A stretch of 62,316 nt of DNA from Oscillospiraceae bacterium (GCA_015067675.1 SVMB01000010.1:1-62316), one strand, 5' to 3'. Shown: positions 7,409-17,377, counted from the first letter of the stretch. Notes: a model not told the origin generated them from the sequence alone. Numbers and translations: made by a program.

Positions 7409-10072
7409 GTGAAGCTTGTTCTTCTGGATGCAAACTCTCTGATTAACAGAGCGTTTTATGCCATCCGTCCGCTGTCTACGAAAAACGGTGAATATACCAA
7501 TGCAATCTACGGCTTTCTGACCACCTACTGGCGTATTGTGGAAGAAGAAAAGCCTGATGCCGTGTGCGCCTGTTTTGACCTGAAAGCGCCCACCTTCCGG
7601 CATATGGAGTATTCCGGCTACAAGGCCGGACGTCGTCCCACGCCGCCGGAACTGATTTCCCAGATCGAGCTGCTCAAGGAAGTGCTGGACACGATGGGCA
7701 TTTCCAGACTGGAGCTGCCGGGCTTTGAGGCAGACGACCTGCTGGGTACGATGAGCCTGATGTGTGAGCAGGACGACGACTGGGAAGCCGTGGTCGTCAC
7801 CGGTGACCGGGACAGCCTCCAGCTGGTGGGCGAGGAAACCCGGGTCAGCCTCATCACCACGAAGGCGGGACATCCTGTCACGACTCAGTATACCCCCGAG
7901 CTCATTGCCGAAACCTTCGGAGTGACGCCCAGGCAGCTCATCGAGGTCAAAGCGCTGCAGGGCGATACTTCTGATAATATTCCGGGTGTGGCCGGTATCG
8001 GTGAGAAGAGCGCGCTGACGCTTATCCAGCGCTTTGGGTCGGTGGAAAAGCTCTACGAGGAGCTGGACGCCTCCGATCTGCGGGATACGATGAAGAAAAA
8101 GCTGCGTGACGGCCACGAGTCCGCGATTATGAGCCGTCGGCTTGCCGAAATTGACCGCCACGCACCGGTTGAGATGCGTCCGGAGGACGCGATGCTGAAA
8201 AATCCCGACGAAGCGGCGCTTTACCGACTCTTTTTACGTCTGGAACTGAAGAAATTTATCGTCCAGCTGGGACTTCATGCACCTGTCGGAAAGGCAGTTA
8301 CCAATACTCCTGCCGAAGAACTGCCCTGGTCTGAAGAACCGGCGCAGGAGACGGTTCCTGTGCTGCAGCGTGCGGATGAAGCGATGCTTGCCGGGTGGAC
8401 GCCCCAGGGAAAGACCGCGTTTCTGGTATACGGCGAGCGGGAACTCATTGCCCTGCGCACGGCGAAGCAGGCGTTTTATGTCTGCGCAGGAGATCTGAGC
8501 GAAGAGGCGTTGGCGGATTTCTGGAAGAAACTCTGGACGGCCGATGTGCAGCGGGTGAGCAGCGACATCAAGCCTGTGTATCTTGCGATGCTCGCGCGCG
8601 GGGAAGAACTGCCTGCAGTACCCGTGGAGGACGTGGCGCTGGCGGCTTATGTGATCGATCCCACGTCGGGCGATTTCACACTGCCGGCTCTTGCACTGCG
8701 CTGGCTGGAGCGGGATGTGCAGAATCCCGAATATGAGCTGTTTGCGTCCCCACTTGCCGATTCGGAGGCAGAGGCGGAAAAGCTCGGAGCCTGTCTGGAA
8801 GCACTGTGGGCACTGGGGCCCGTGCTGGACAAAAAGCTTGCCCAACAGGGCTGCACGGACTTCTACCGGGAGACGGAGCTGCCGCTGTGCGCGGTACTTG
8901 CCAGAATGCAGCACGCAGGTATTGCCGTGGATGCAGGCCAGCTTGCGGCTTATTCAGCCGAGCTTGGCGAGAAGATCCGGGCGCTGGAAGAGGGTATCGT
9001 CGCCGATACCGGCGTCTCCTGCAATCTCAATTCCCCCAAGCAGCTGGGTGAGCTGCTCTTTGAAAAGCTGGGACTTCCCGGCGGCAAAAAGACCAAAACC
9101 GGTTACTCAACCGATATCGATACACTCAATTACCTCAAGCCTTTCCACTCCTGTGTGGAAAAGATCATCTCCTACCGGCAGCTGACAAAGCTCAAAGGTA
9201 CCTATACCGACGGTCTGGTGCGTTTTATCGAAGCGGACGGGCGCATTCATTCCCATTTCCAGCAGATGGTGACGGCAACGGGACGCCTGAGTTCCACCGA
9301 TCCCAATATGCAGAATATCCCCGTGCGCCGCGCTGTGGGTGCAGAACTGCGGCGCATGTTTGTGGCAAAGCCCGGTCATGTGCTCATCGACGCCGACTAC
9401 TCCCAGATCGAGCTGCGTTTGCTTGCTCACGTGGCCCAGGATCAGGCGATGATCGCAGGCTTTGCCGCAGGCGCGGATATCCACCGCCTGACGGCTGCCA
9501 GCGTGCAGGGTATTGCCCCCGAGGACGTGACGCCTGCCCAGCGCAGCGCTGCCAAGGCCGTCAACTTCGGTATCGTCTACGGCATCAGCGCCTTCTCGCT
9601 TGCGGGCGATCTGGGCATCAGTGTGGGCGAGGCCAAACAATATATCGAGAATTATCTGGGCGCCTACCCCGGCGTCAAAGCCTATATGGAGCGCATCAAA
9701 AAGGAAGCCGCAGCCAACGGCTACGTGACGACGCTTTATGGCCGCCGCCGCGATCTGCCGGAGCTCAAATCCTCCAACCGGAATATGCGTGCCTTCGGTG
9801 AGCGCGTGGCGCTCAATACACCCATTCAGGGCAGCGCCGCCGATATCATCAAGCGCGCCATGGTCGCAGTTGATCAAAGACTGCGCCGTGAAGGACTGCA
9901 GGCAAGACTGATCCTGCAGGTACACGACGAACTCATCGTCGAGGCGCCTGCGGAAGAGGCTGAGTATGTGGCGAAGCTCCTGACCGAGGAAATGGAAGGG
10001 GCGGCGTCTCTTTCCGTCAAGCTTGTGGCAGAAGCGTCCATGGGCGAGGACTGGTACAACGCGAAAGGATAA
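7409..10072 (+). CDS. polA: DNA polymerase I
   Basis: An 887-aa repair and Okazaki-fragment polymerase. The N-terminal third is a 5'-3' exonuclease/flap domain (LLDANSLINRAFYA, GDRDSLQL, GDTSDNIPGV). The middle region has the 3'-5' exonuclease fold, but the catalytic DxE is replaced (TAFLVYGE), so proofreading is probably lost, as in other Gram-positive Pol I enzymes. The C-terminus carries polymerase motifs A (DADYSQIELR), B (KAVNFGIVYG) and C (VHDELI). The start is GTG 7409 with AAGGAGG nine bases upstream. Upstream in-frame codons overlap the promoter. rimI follows after six bases. Confidence 0.97.
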   Translation: MKLVLLDANSLINRAFYAIRPLSTKNGEYTNAIYGFLTTYWRIVEEEKPDAVCACFDLKAPTFRHMEYSGYKAGRRPTPPELISQIELLKEVLDTMGISRLELPGFEADDLLGTMSLMCEQDDDWEAVVVTGDRDSLQLVGEETRVSLITTKAGHPVTTQYTPELIAETFGVTPRQLIEVKALQGDTSDNIPGVAGIGEKSALTLIQRFGSVEKLYEELDASDLRDTMKKKLRDGHESAIMSRRLAEIDRHAPVEMRPEDAMLKNPDEAALYRLFLRLELKKFIVQLGLHAPVGKAVTNTPAEELPWSEEPAQETVPVLQRADEAMLAGWTPQGKTAFLVYGERELIALRTAKQAFYVCAGDLSEEALADFWKKLWTADVQRVSSDIKPVYLAMLARGEELPAVPVEDVALAAYVIDPTSGDFTLPALALRWLERDVQNPEYELFASPLADSEAEAEKLGACLEALWALGPVLDKKLAQQGCTDFYRETELPLCAVLARMQHAGIAVDAGQLAAYSAELGEKIRALEEGIVADTGVSCNLNSPKQLGELLFEKLGLPGGKKTKTGYSTDIDTLNYLKPFHSCVEKIISYRQLTKLKGTYTDGLVRFIEADGRIHSHFQQMVTATGRLSSTDPNMQNIPVRRAVGAELRRMFVAKPGHVLIDADYSQIELRLLAHVAQDQAMIAGFAAGADIHRLTAASVQGIAPEDVTPAQRSAAKAVNFGIVYGISAFSLAGDLGISVGEAKQYIENYLGAYPGVKAYMERIKKEAAANGYVTTLYGRRRDLPELKSSNRNMRAFGERVALNTPIQGSAADIIKRAMVAVDQRLRREGLQARLILQVHDELIVEAPAEEAEYVAKLLTEEMEGAASLSVKLVAEASMGEDWYNAKG

Positions 10073-10078
10073 GACAGA

Positions 10079-10537
10079 ATGGTACAGTTAAAACGTATGA
10101 GCCGTGCCGATATCCCGGCAGTGGCGGAAATTGAAAAACTCTCGTTTGCTGATCCCTGGAGCGAGCAGACGATTGCGGATAGCTTTGACAATGAAAACAG
10201 CATATGGCTCGCGGGCTATGAGTCCGACGGCACGCTGACGTCCTATCTGGGCGGCGTGTGTGTGGCCGGTGAGGCGGAGATCTACCGGGTGGCCTGCCAT
10301 CCCGACAAGCGCCGCGGCGGCTTTGCCGAGGGACTGGTGCTGCTGATGGAAGCACTGGAAGAGGTGGAGACGATCTATCTGGAAGTGCGCGCCTCCAATG
10401 CGCCTGCCCGTGCGCTGTATGAGAAGTGCTGGTTTGAAGTCTGCGGCGAACGCCGTGCTTATTATGAAAATCCCACCGAGGATGCCATCCTCATGCGCTG
10501 GGAGCCGGGAGAGGGGCAACACAGATGCGAATCCTAG
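10079..10537 (+). CDS. rimI: Ribosomal-protein-alanine N-acetyltransferase (GNAT)
   Basis: A 152-aa GNAT enzyme, expected to acetylate the N-terminal alanine of ribosomal protein S18. IYRVACHPDKRRGGFA is the acetyl-CoA-binding motif A, and LEVRASNAPARALYEKCWFEVCGERRAYY is the RimI-typical C-terminal part. It sits between polA and tsaD and overlaps tsaD by 13 bases. RimI next to tsa genes is a common arrangement. tsaB and tsaE are not in this window. Confidence 0.9.
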   Translation: MVQLKRMSRADIPAVAEIEKLSFADPWSEQTIADSFDNENSIWLAGYESDGTLTSYLGGVCVAGEAEIYRVACHPDKRRGGFAEGLVLLMEALEEVETIYLEVRASNAPARALYEKCWFEVCGERRAYYENPTEDAILMRWEPGEGQHRCES

Positions 10538-11541
10538 CCATTGAAAGCTCCTGCGACGAGACCGCTGCGGCGATTTCCGAGGACGGACGAAAGATCCTTT
10601 CCAATGTGGTGCTGTCGCAGGCCGATATGCATGCCGTTTTCGGCGGCGTCGTGCCGGAAATTGCGTCCCGACGCCACGTGGAAGGTGTCTGCGGCGTGGT
10701 GGAGCAGTGCCTGAAAGAGGCGGAACTCACCTTCGACGATCTGGACGCCATCGGTGTGACCTACGCGCCGGGGCTTATCGGTGCGCTGCTGGTGGGCGTC
10801 AACTACGCCAAGGGACTTTCACTTGCGCGGGGGCTTCCGCTGATCCCGGTGCACCATATGCGCGGCCACATCGCCGCCAATTACATCGCATTCCCGGAGC
10901 TTGAGCCGCCCTTTACCTGTCTGGTGGTCTCCGGCGGTCACAGCCTGATCGTACGGGTGAAATCCTATACCGAGATGGAGATCGTGGGCGGTACCCGTGA
11001 CGATGCGGCAGGCGAGGCCTTTGACAAGGTTGCCCGTGTGCTGGGCGAACCCTATCCCGGAGGTCTGATGATCGACCGGCTTGCCCAGAAGGGCGATCCG
11101 AAGGCCTACAAGCTGCCCCGTGCGCAGGTGGACGGCGCCCCCTTTGATTTCTCCTTCTCCGGTCTCAAGACTGCCGTGCGCAACACCGCGCACAATGCGG
11201 CTCAGAAAGGCATCGAGATCGACCGAGAAGGTCTGGCGGCCTCTTTCTGTGCGGCTGTTGCCGATACGCTGGTACCCCGTGCCGTGGAAGCGGCCCGGGA
11301 GTTCGGGGATACGCTGGCCGTGGCCGGCGGTGTCGCCGCAAACTCCTTCCTGCGGGCACGGCTTGAAAAAGAAGCCAAAAAGGCGGGACTTCGCCTGTTT
11401 ATGCCTCCTGCAAAGCTCTGCGGCGATAACGGCGCGATGATCGCCTGCCAGGCGTATTACGAATATCTGGCGGGCGCACGGGCGGGAGCAAATCTCAACG
11501 CCGTGGCGACGCTGCCCATCAGCCGCAGCTACAAGGGTTGA
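10525..11541 (+). CDS. tsaD: tRNA N6-adenosine threonylcarbamoyltransferase
   Basis: A 338-aa ASKHA-fold protein that transfers threonylcarbamoyl to A37 of ANN-reading tRNAs. MRILAIESSCDETAAA is the N-terminal nucleotide-binding strand, HHMRGH supplies the metal-binding histidines, SGGHS and GEAFDK are further hallmarks, and CGDNGAMIA is near the C-terminus. Its start overlaps rimI, implying coupling. The partners TsaB and TsaE must be encoded elsewhere. Confidence 0.96.
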   Translation: MRILAIESSCDETAAAISEDGRKILSNVVLSQADMHAVFGGVVPEIASRRHVEGVCGVVEQCLKEAELTFDDLDAIGVTYAPGLIGALLVGVNYAKGLSLARGLPLIPVHHMRGHIAANYIAFPELEPPFTCLVVSGGHSLIVRVKSYTEMEIVGGTRDDAAGEAFDKVARVLGEPYPGGLMIDRLAQKGDPKAYKLPRAQVDGAPFDFSFSGLKTAVRNTAHNAAQKGIEIDREGLAASFCAAVADTLVPRAVEAAREFGDTLAVAGGVAANSFLRARLEKEAKKAGLRLFMPPAKLCGDNGAMIACQAYYEYLAGARAGANLNAVATLPISRSYKG

Positions 11542-11555
11542 TAGGTAACAGGGTT

Positions 11556-11583
11556 TGTAAATACCTTGGCGGAAATATTTACA
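11556..11583. promoter_or_regulatory. Inverted repeat, operator-like
   Basis: TGTAAATA (11556-11563) and TATTTACA (11576-11583) are perfect inverted arms with a 12-base spacer, 20 bases centre to centre, which is typical of a dimeric regulator site. A second, weaker pair CATAAG (11600-11605) / CTTATG (11633-11638) follows. Both lie in the roughly 330-base gap upstream of the MATE gene. Confidence 0.45.
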
Positions 11584-11665
11584 CTTTATTACGGTTTGTC
11601 ATAAGTTGTAACCTTTCTGGGAAATAACGGTTCTTATGTAAACCGATTCCTCACTTCCAACAGCA

Positions 11666-11771
11666 GGGAAAACTTGAGGGAAAAACGGGATAAGTGGGGG
11701 ATAACTCCGAACGGGTCGGGGGAAAACTCTGTTTTGACCGGGGAAAAGTCGGGGGAAATCAGGGATAACTT
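11666..11771. repeat. Helically phased G-tract repeat array
   Basis: Eight degenerate copies of G(3-5)-A-(A/T)-AA-(C/G)-T start at 11666, 11678, 11687, 11696, 11718, 11740, 11751 and 11762. From 11696 on, the spacing is exactly 11 or 22 bases. Read on the minus strand, several are TTATCCC or TTTTCCC, sharing the TTWTCC core of DnaA boxes but lacking CACA. The array lies about 100 bases upstream of the MATE start codon. The rest of the gap holds no coding signal. Confidence 0.5.
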
Positions 11772-11875
11772 CCCGTCAAACACCGACAAGCTTGCGTATT
11801 ATGTCAAACAAAACCGTCGAAAGACCGCAGAAGGTATCAAAAAATGCGGCCGCGACTGCGTTTAAGGAGCCTGCC

Positions 11876-13225
11876 ATGCAATTTTTGCGCTCGGATCTGC
11901 GCTACATATTTACCAACCGCAAGGTTCAGAAGATGTATCTGCCGGTACTCGGCGAACAGGCAATGACCACAATGGTGGGCATTATTGCGACGATCATGGT
12001 TGGACATGCCGGCTCTGTTGCCATCAGCGCCGTCGGTGTGGTCAGCTCCATGAATATGGTCATCCTCAACACGATCATCTCGCTGTGCTCGGGAGCCGCC
12101 GCGGTAACGGCGCAATTCCTGGGAGCGGATCAGCGCAGACGTGCCGAGGAAACGATGGGACAGTTTTTGTCCGCGATGACCATCATGTCGGCGGCAATCT
12201 GTCTGTTCCTGCTGCTCTTTGCAAGGCAGATTATCTCCTTCCTCTTTGGCGCTGCCGAGCAGGCGGTGCTGGACGGTGCGCGTATTTATCTGTACGCGTC
12301 CGCCATCAGTCTGCCGTTCAACTGCTTCTATGCGGTAATGTCCGCTGTCCTGCGCGGCTGCGGCAATAACCGTACGCCGATGATGATCGCGCTGCTGGTC
12401 AATGTCATCAACACCGGCATCTGTGCGGTGACGATTTATTTCCTGCAGCTGGGTGTTGTGGGCGCCGCCATCGGACTGGTTGTGGCCAAGGTCGTGGGCG
12501 CCGTGGTCATGTTCATTCTCATGCGGGGTCATAGCTTCTCGCTGAAGGTGCGCCGATTTTTCCCCATCAGCCTGCGGGATTTAAAGCCCATCCTGACCAT
12601 TGGCCTGCCCATGGGATTTGATACGCTGCTCTTCAACGGCGGAAAGCTTCTGGTACAGGTGTTCATGGCCGGCATGGGTACCCATGTGATCGCGGCCAAT
12701 TCCGTGGCCTTCAACCTCATTGCTTTCGTGGAGATCCCCGGTAATGCGATGACCCTGCTGACGGTCACGCTGACCGGTTTCTCGGTGGGCGCAAAGGACT
12801 TTGAACAGGCACGCGCTGACGTGCGCCGCACATCCATCGCCTGTGCGCTTATTCAGACCGCTGCCTGTATACCGATGTACATCTTTATGCCGCAGATTGC
12901 AGGCCTTTTCTCAGACGAGCTGCCCGTGCTGGAGCTTGCCATCCGCGTATCCCGTGAGTTCATGATCATCACGCCCTTTGGCTGGGCGGTTGCTTTCAAC
13001 ATCCCCGCCGGCCTTCGTGCCGCAGGCGATGTGCGCTACACCGTGAGCTGCTCGCTGATCATCATGTGGGTCTGCCGCGTACTGTTTTCCTGGATTCTGG
13101 GCGTGCTGCTTCACATGGGCCTGCCGGGCATCTGGTATGCGATGTACATGGACTGGGTTGCCAGAACCGTCTGCTTTGTGACGCGCTTTTGCTCGAACCG
13201 TTGGGAAAACCGCGGTGTCACCTGA
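11876..13225 (+). CDS. MATE-family multidrug/cation efflux transporter
   Basis: A 449-aa integral membrane protein with about 12 hydrophobic helices in two homologous halves, typical of MATE antiporters that export drugs or metabolites using Na+ or H+. Family features are LPVLGEQAMTTMVGIIATIMVG in helix 1 and the repeated pattern at GLPMGFDTLLF opening the second half. ATG 11876 is chosen because AAGGAG lies six bases upstream. It sits downstream of an unusual repeat-rich regulatory region. Substrate unknown. Confidence 0.9.
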   Translation: MQFLRSDLRYIFTNRKVQKMYLPVLGEQAMTTMVGIIATIMVGHAGSVAISAVGVVSSMNMVILNTIISLCSGAAAVTAQFLGADQRRRAEETMGQFLSAMTIMSAAICLFLLLFARQIISFLFGAAEQAVLDGARIYLYASAISLPFNCFYAVMSAVLRGCGNNRTPMMIALLVNVINTGICAVTIYFLQLGVVGAAIGLVVAKVVGAVVMFILMRGHSFSLKVRRFFPISLRDLKPILTIGLPMGFDTLLFNGGKLLVQVFMAGMGTHVIAANSVAFNLIAFVEIPGNAMTLLTVTLTGFSVGAKDFEQARADVRRTSIACALIQTAACIPMYIFMPQIAGLFSDELPVLELAIRVSREFMIITPFGWAVAFNIPAGLRAAGDVRYTVSCSLIIMWVCRVLFSWILGVLLHMGLPGIWYAMYMDWVARTVCFVTRFCSNRWENRGVT

Positions 13226-13291
13226 TTGTTTCCCTTATCCGATTGCTCATAAACCGTATTTCCGGCAAAGTTCCGGGAAAGGATTGTTACT

Positions 13292-14713
13292 TTGAACAGA
13301 GAAAACGTATTTGTAACCCCCGAGGAAATGGCGCAACAGCGCAGCTTCACCCAGCGTCTGCTGCGGCGCAACAGCGCCCGCACAGCGGAGAACGGCTATG
13401 TGCCCAAGGCGCTGGTGGACTGCTACGGCTGTCAGCAGAATGAAGCCGATGCCGAGGCTATCCGCGGCATTCTGGCCGCTTCCGGTTATGCCGTGGCTGC
13501 CGATGAGCATGAGGCCGACGTCATCATCATCAATACCTGTGCCATCCGTGAGCATGCCGAGGCCAGAGTCCTTGGCAACATCGGCGCGCTGAGCCATGAA
13601 AAGCGCCGCCGTCCTGAGTTGATCATCGGCGTGTGCGGCTGTATGCCGCAGCAGCCCCAGATGGCCCGGAAGCTCAAGATGAGCTTCCCCTACGTGGACA
13701 TCGTCTTTGGTACCCATGCACTCTGGAAGCTGCCCCAGCTTTTGTGGGAGGCTGTGAGTGAACACAAGCGTGTGTTTGACGTGGAGGATTCTGCGGGACG
13801 CATCGCTGAGGGTCTGCCTGTACAGCGTAAGGAAAAGGACAAGGCCTGGGTTTCGATCATGTACGGCTGCAATAACTTCTGCACCTACTGCATCGTTCCC
13901 TACGTGCGCGGACGGGAGCGCAGCCGCCGTCCGGAGGATATTCTCAACGAAATCCGGGGTCTGGTGGCCGAAGGGTATCGCGATTTCACACTTCTGGGAC
14001 AAAACGTCAACTCCTATGACGGCGGAGACTGCGATTTTCCGACATTGTTGGAGCGCATCTGTGCCATTGAGGGCGATTTCACCGTCCGATTTATGACCAG
14101 TCACCCCAAGGATGCCACAAAGCGTCTCTTTGACGTGATCGCGGCCAATCCCAAGTGTGCCCGCGGCCTTCACCTGCCCGTACAGTGCGGTTCCGACCGG
14201 ATTCTCAAGGCGATGAACCGCCGCTACACGGTGGAGCAGTATCTGGAGCTCATCGACTATGCCCGCGCCCATATTCCGGGACTCTGCATCACCTCCGATA
14301 TTATCGTCGGCTTTCCCGGCGAGACGGAAGAGGACTTTCAGGGTACGCTTGACCTGGTGGAGCGGGTGCGTTTTGACTCTCTGTTTACCTTCATCTACTC
14401 TCCCCGTACCGGGACTCCGGCAGCCACGATGGAGGATCCGGCGACGCATGAGGAGAAGCAGAACCGGTTTGACCGGCTGCTTGCGGCGCAGAACCGCATT
14501 TCGCAGGAAATCCACGCTTCCTACATCGGAAAAGTCGTGGAAGTGTTCATCGACGGCGGCGGCCGTGCAGCAGGCTATACTTTGAGCGGCCGTACCGACG
14601 GCGGACGGCTTGTACACACCGTGGGCGATGAAAGTCTGCGCGGCACGAAGGTACGTGTCCGCGTGGAAAAGGGCTCGACTTATGCCCTGTTTGGCAGTAT
14701 TGTGAACGAATAA
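13292..14713 (+). CDS. miaB: tRNA-2-methylthio-N6-dimethylallyladenosine synthase
   Basis: A 473-aa radical-SAM methylthiotransferase acting on i6A37. In order: a UPF0004 domain (CYGCQQNEAD, with the cluster cysteines at CYGC, NTCAIRE and CGCM), a radical-SAM core with CTYCIVP (CxxxCxxC, preceded by GCNNF), and a C-terminal TRAM domain. The start is TTG with GAAAGG about nine bases upstream. It precedes mutS by 24 bases, and its substrate-making partner miaA is in the same run. Confidence 0.95.
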   Translation: MNRENVFVTPEEMAQQRSFTQRLLRRNSARTAENGYVPKALVDCYGCQQNEADAEAIRGILAASGYAVAADEHEADVIIINTCAIREHAEARVLGNIGALSHEKRRRPELIIGVCGCMPQQPQMARKLKMSFPYVDIVFGTHALWKLPQLLWEAVSEHKRVFDVEDSAGRIAEGLPVQRKEKDKAWVSIMYGCNNFCTYCIVPYVRGRERSRRPEDILNEIRGLVAEGYRDFTLLGQNVNSYDGGDCDFPTLLERICAIEGDFTVRFMTSHPKDATKRLFDVIAANPKCARGLHLPVQCGSDRILKAMNRRYTVEQYLELIDYARAHIPGLCITSDIIVGFPGETEEDFQGTLDLVERVRFDSLFTFIYSPRTGTPAATMEDPATHEEKQNRFDRLLAAQNRISQEIHASYIGKVVEVFIDGGGRAAGYTLSGRTDGGRLVHTVGDESLRGTKVRVRVEKGSTYALFGSIVNE

Positions 14714-14737
14714 CCGCAGGAAACTGCGCAGAACAGG

Positions 14738-17362
14738 ATGGAGTTTGTGAACGTGCAGGAAAAAGAACTGACGCCGATGATGCGGCAGTATTTCGAAATC
14801 AAAAATCAATATGAAGACTGCATCCTTTTCTACCGGTTGGGTGACTTCTATGAGATGTTCTACGAGGATGCAAAGATCGTGTCCTCGGAGCTGGAACTGA
14901 CGCTGACCGGCAAGAACTGCGGTGGTGATGAGCGCGCTCCCATGTGCGGCGTGCCCTATCACAGCTACGAGGGTTATGTGGGCAGGCTGATTGCCAAGGG
15001 CTACAAGGTTGCCATCTGCGAGCAGACGGAGGATCCGGCGCTGGCAAAGGGACTTGTGAAGCGTGAGGTGCTGCGTGTTCTCACCCCCGGTACCGTCACC
15101 GATTCATCCATGCTGCCGGAGAAAGCGAATAACTATCTGTGTGTCGGCTTTGCCGATGAGCAGAAGGCCGCCATCTGCTTCTGCGACGTCTCCACAGGTG
15201 AGGCGCAGGTGACGATCATGGCGGCGGATGACGAGATGAGCGATACGGTGCTGGAAGAATGCCGCCGCTTTGCACCGTCCGAGGCGCTGCTGTGTGACCG
15301 TCTCTATGCACAGGAAGAAGTGGTCAAGCAGCTTGGCGAGCAGCTTCACTGCCGGGTGGAGAGCGTGCAGAGCGAAGCTTTTCTCTATCCCACGGGACCC
15401 GAAGAGGTGCGCCGCCATTTCGGCGCGGACAGCGCCGTATGTGCCGAGCCCTATGCGGTCTATGTACTGGCGGGGCTGCTTGCCTATCTTGCCCAGACGC
15501 AGAAAACGGCGCTGACCCATCTGCATCGGGCGGAAATTTATGATCCGAAGGCTTATATGACCATCGATCATGTAGCACGCCGGAATCTGGAACTGTTTGA
15601 AACCATGCGCGCCCATGAAAAGCGCGGCTCGCTGCTGTGGGTACTGGATCGTACCCGTACGGCGATGGGTGCCAGATGTCTCAAGCAGTGGCTTGAAAAG
15701 CCGCTGCTGAGTCCTGCGGCCATCCGCCGCCGCCACAACGGCGTATCGGCGCTGGTGAGTGCGACGATTGTACGTGAGGAACTGGTGCGCGCACTGGGCG
15801 GCGTGCTGGATATGGAGCGTCTGATCAGCCGCGTGTCTCTCGGCACGGCCAATGCCCGTGATCTTGTGTCGCTGGCCGCGGCCTGCGACAATCTCCCCGA
15901 GATCCGCCGTCAGGCGGCAATGCTGGAGGGAAGCCTGATGCAGGAGCTGACGGCGCAGATTGACGAGCTGCAGGATGTGAGTGAAGCAATCCATGCCTGT
16001 CTCGTGGATGAGCCGCCGGTGCTGCTGCGTGAGGGCGGACTGATCCGTGAAGGCTTCCATGAGGAGGCCGACGAGCTGCGCAACCTTGCCCAGAACGGCC
16101 GCGGCATGATTGCCCAGGTGGAAACCCGGGAACGGGAGCGTACGGGCATCAAAAACCTCAAGGTCAGCTACAACAAGGTGTTCGGCTACTATATCGAGGT
16201 CAGCAAATCCAATCTCAATCTGGTTCCCGGCGATTACATACGCAAGCAGACGCTGGTCAACGGCGAACGCTTCATCACCGAGGAACTCAAGAAACTGGAA
16301 GGCTCCGTGCTTGGTGCGCAGGAACGCATCAAGACGCTGGAATATGAGCTGTTCTGCCGCCTGCGTGATCAGGTGGCGCAGCAGACGGAACGCGTGCAGC
16401 GCACGGCGCAGGCTGTGGCGCAGCTGGATGTACTGGCAGGCTTTGCAGAGCTGGCGGTGAAGAACAGCTACGTCATGCCCGACGTGGACGGTTCCGATCA
16501 GCTGGTCATCCGCGACGGCCGCCATCCGGTGGTCGAGCAGATGCTGCCCAGCCGCAGCTTTGTCCCCAACGACACGACTCTGGACTGCAATCGCCACCGC
16601 GTTGCCATCATCACCGGCCCCAACATGGCCGGTAAGAGTACCTACATGCGCCAGACGGCGCTGATTGTGCTCATGGCCCAGATCGGCAGCTTTGTGCCGG
16701 CGGCATCGGCAAAGCTGGGTGTCGTGGACCGCATCTTTACCCGTATCGGCGCGTCGGATGATCTGTCGGCAGGCCAGTCTACTTTCATGGTGGAGATGAG
16801 CGAGGTCGCAACCATCATCCGCGAGGCGACGGCAAAGAGCCTGCTGATCCTTGACGAGATCGGCCGCGGCACATCTACCTATGACGGTATGAGCATCGCC
16901 CGTGCGGTGCTGGAATATGCCGCTGACAAGAAGAAACTGGGTGCCAAAACCATGTTTGCCACCCATTACCATGAACTGACCCAGCTTGCAGATTTGCTCG
17001 ACGGCGTGGAAAACTACTCCACTGCTGTACGCAAGCGCGGCGACGATATCACCTTCCTGCGCCGTATCATTGCAGGCGGTGCGGATGATTCCTACGGCAT
17101 CGAGGTTGCAAAGCTCGCCGGGGTTCCCGATGCGGTGATCCGTCGGGCAAAGGAAATCCTGAAAGCGCTGGAATCCGATGACGATGTACGCATCGTCGGT
17201 AAGCGCAAGAAGGTGGACGAGGAGGAGCAGACCAGCCTTGCAGATTTCGGCGCAACGGAGCTTGTATCCCGCGTGCGCAATCTGCCGCTGGATGATCTGA
17301 CACCCATGCAGGCGCTCAACCTGCTGTATGAGCTCAAGGCGGTGGCCCAGCGGCTGCCGTAA
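14738..17362 (+). CDS. mutS: DNA mismatch repair protein MutS
   Basis: An 874-aa mismatch-recognition ATPase. RLGDFYEMFYEDA near residue 37 contains the mismatch-intercalating Phe-x-Glu. The C-terminal ATPase has Walker A GPNMAGKSTYMRQ (about residue 627), Walker B LLILDEIGRGTST and the helix-turn-helix dimerisation end. Length fits MutS1. It lies between miaB and mutL, a usual Firmicute arrangement. Confidence 0.97.
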   Translation: MEFVNVQEKELTPMMRQYFEIKNQYEDCILFYRLGDFYEMFYEDAKIVSSELELTLTGKNCGGDERAPMCGVPYHSYEGYVGRLIAKGYKVAICEQTEDPALAKGLVKREVLRVLTPGTVTDSSMLPEKANNYLCVGFADEQKAAICFCDVSTGEAQVTIMAADDEMSDTVLEECRRFAPSEALLCDRLYAQEEVVKQLGEQLHCRVESVQSEAFLYPTGPEEVRRHFGADSAVCAEPYAVYVLAGLLAYLAQTQKTALTHLHRAEIYDPKAYMTIDHVARRNLELFETMRAHEKRGSLLWVLDRTRTAMGARCLKQWLEKPLLSPAAIRRRHNGVSALVSATIVREELVRALGGVLDMERLISRVSLGTANARDLVSLAAACDNLPEIRRQAAMLEGSLMQELTAQIDELQDVSEAIHACLVDEPPVLLREGGLIREGFHEEADELRNLAQNGRGMIAQVETRERERTGIKNLKVSYNKVFGYYIEVSKSNLNLVPGDYIRKQTLVNGERFITEELKKLEGSVLGAQERIKTLEYELFCRLRDQVAQQTERVQRTAQAVAQLDVLAGFAELAVKNSYVMPDVDGSDQLVIRDGRHPVVEQMLPSRSFVPNDTTLDCNRHRVAIITGPNMAGKSTYMRQTALIVLMAQIGSFVPAASAKLGVVDRIFTRIGASDDLSAGQSTFMVEMSEVATIIREATAKSLLILDEIGRGTSTYDGMSIARAVLEYAADKKKLGAKTMFATHYHELTQLADLLDGVENYSTAVRKRGDDITFLRRIIAGGADDSYGIEVAKLAGVPDAVIRRAKEILKALESDDDVRIVGKRKKVDEEEQTSLADFGATELVSRVRNLPLDDLTPMQALNLLYELKAVAQRLP

Positions 17363-17377
17363 GTAACAGGAGAAACT

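Noticed and set aside
11666-11771. Chromosome replication origin or CRISPR-like array
   Set aside because: The repeats are only partly like DnaA boxes, no dnaA/dnaN is nearby, and units of about 10 bases without unique spacers are not CRISPR.
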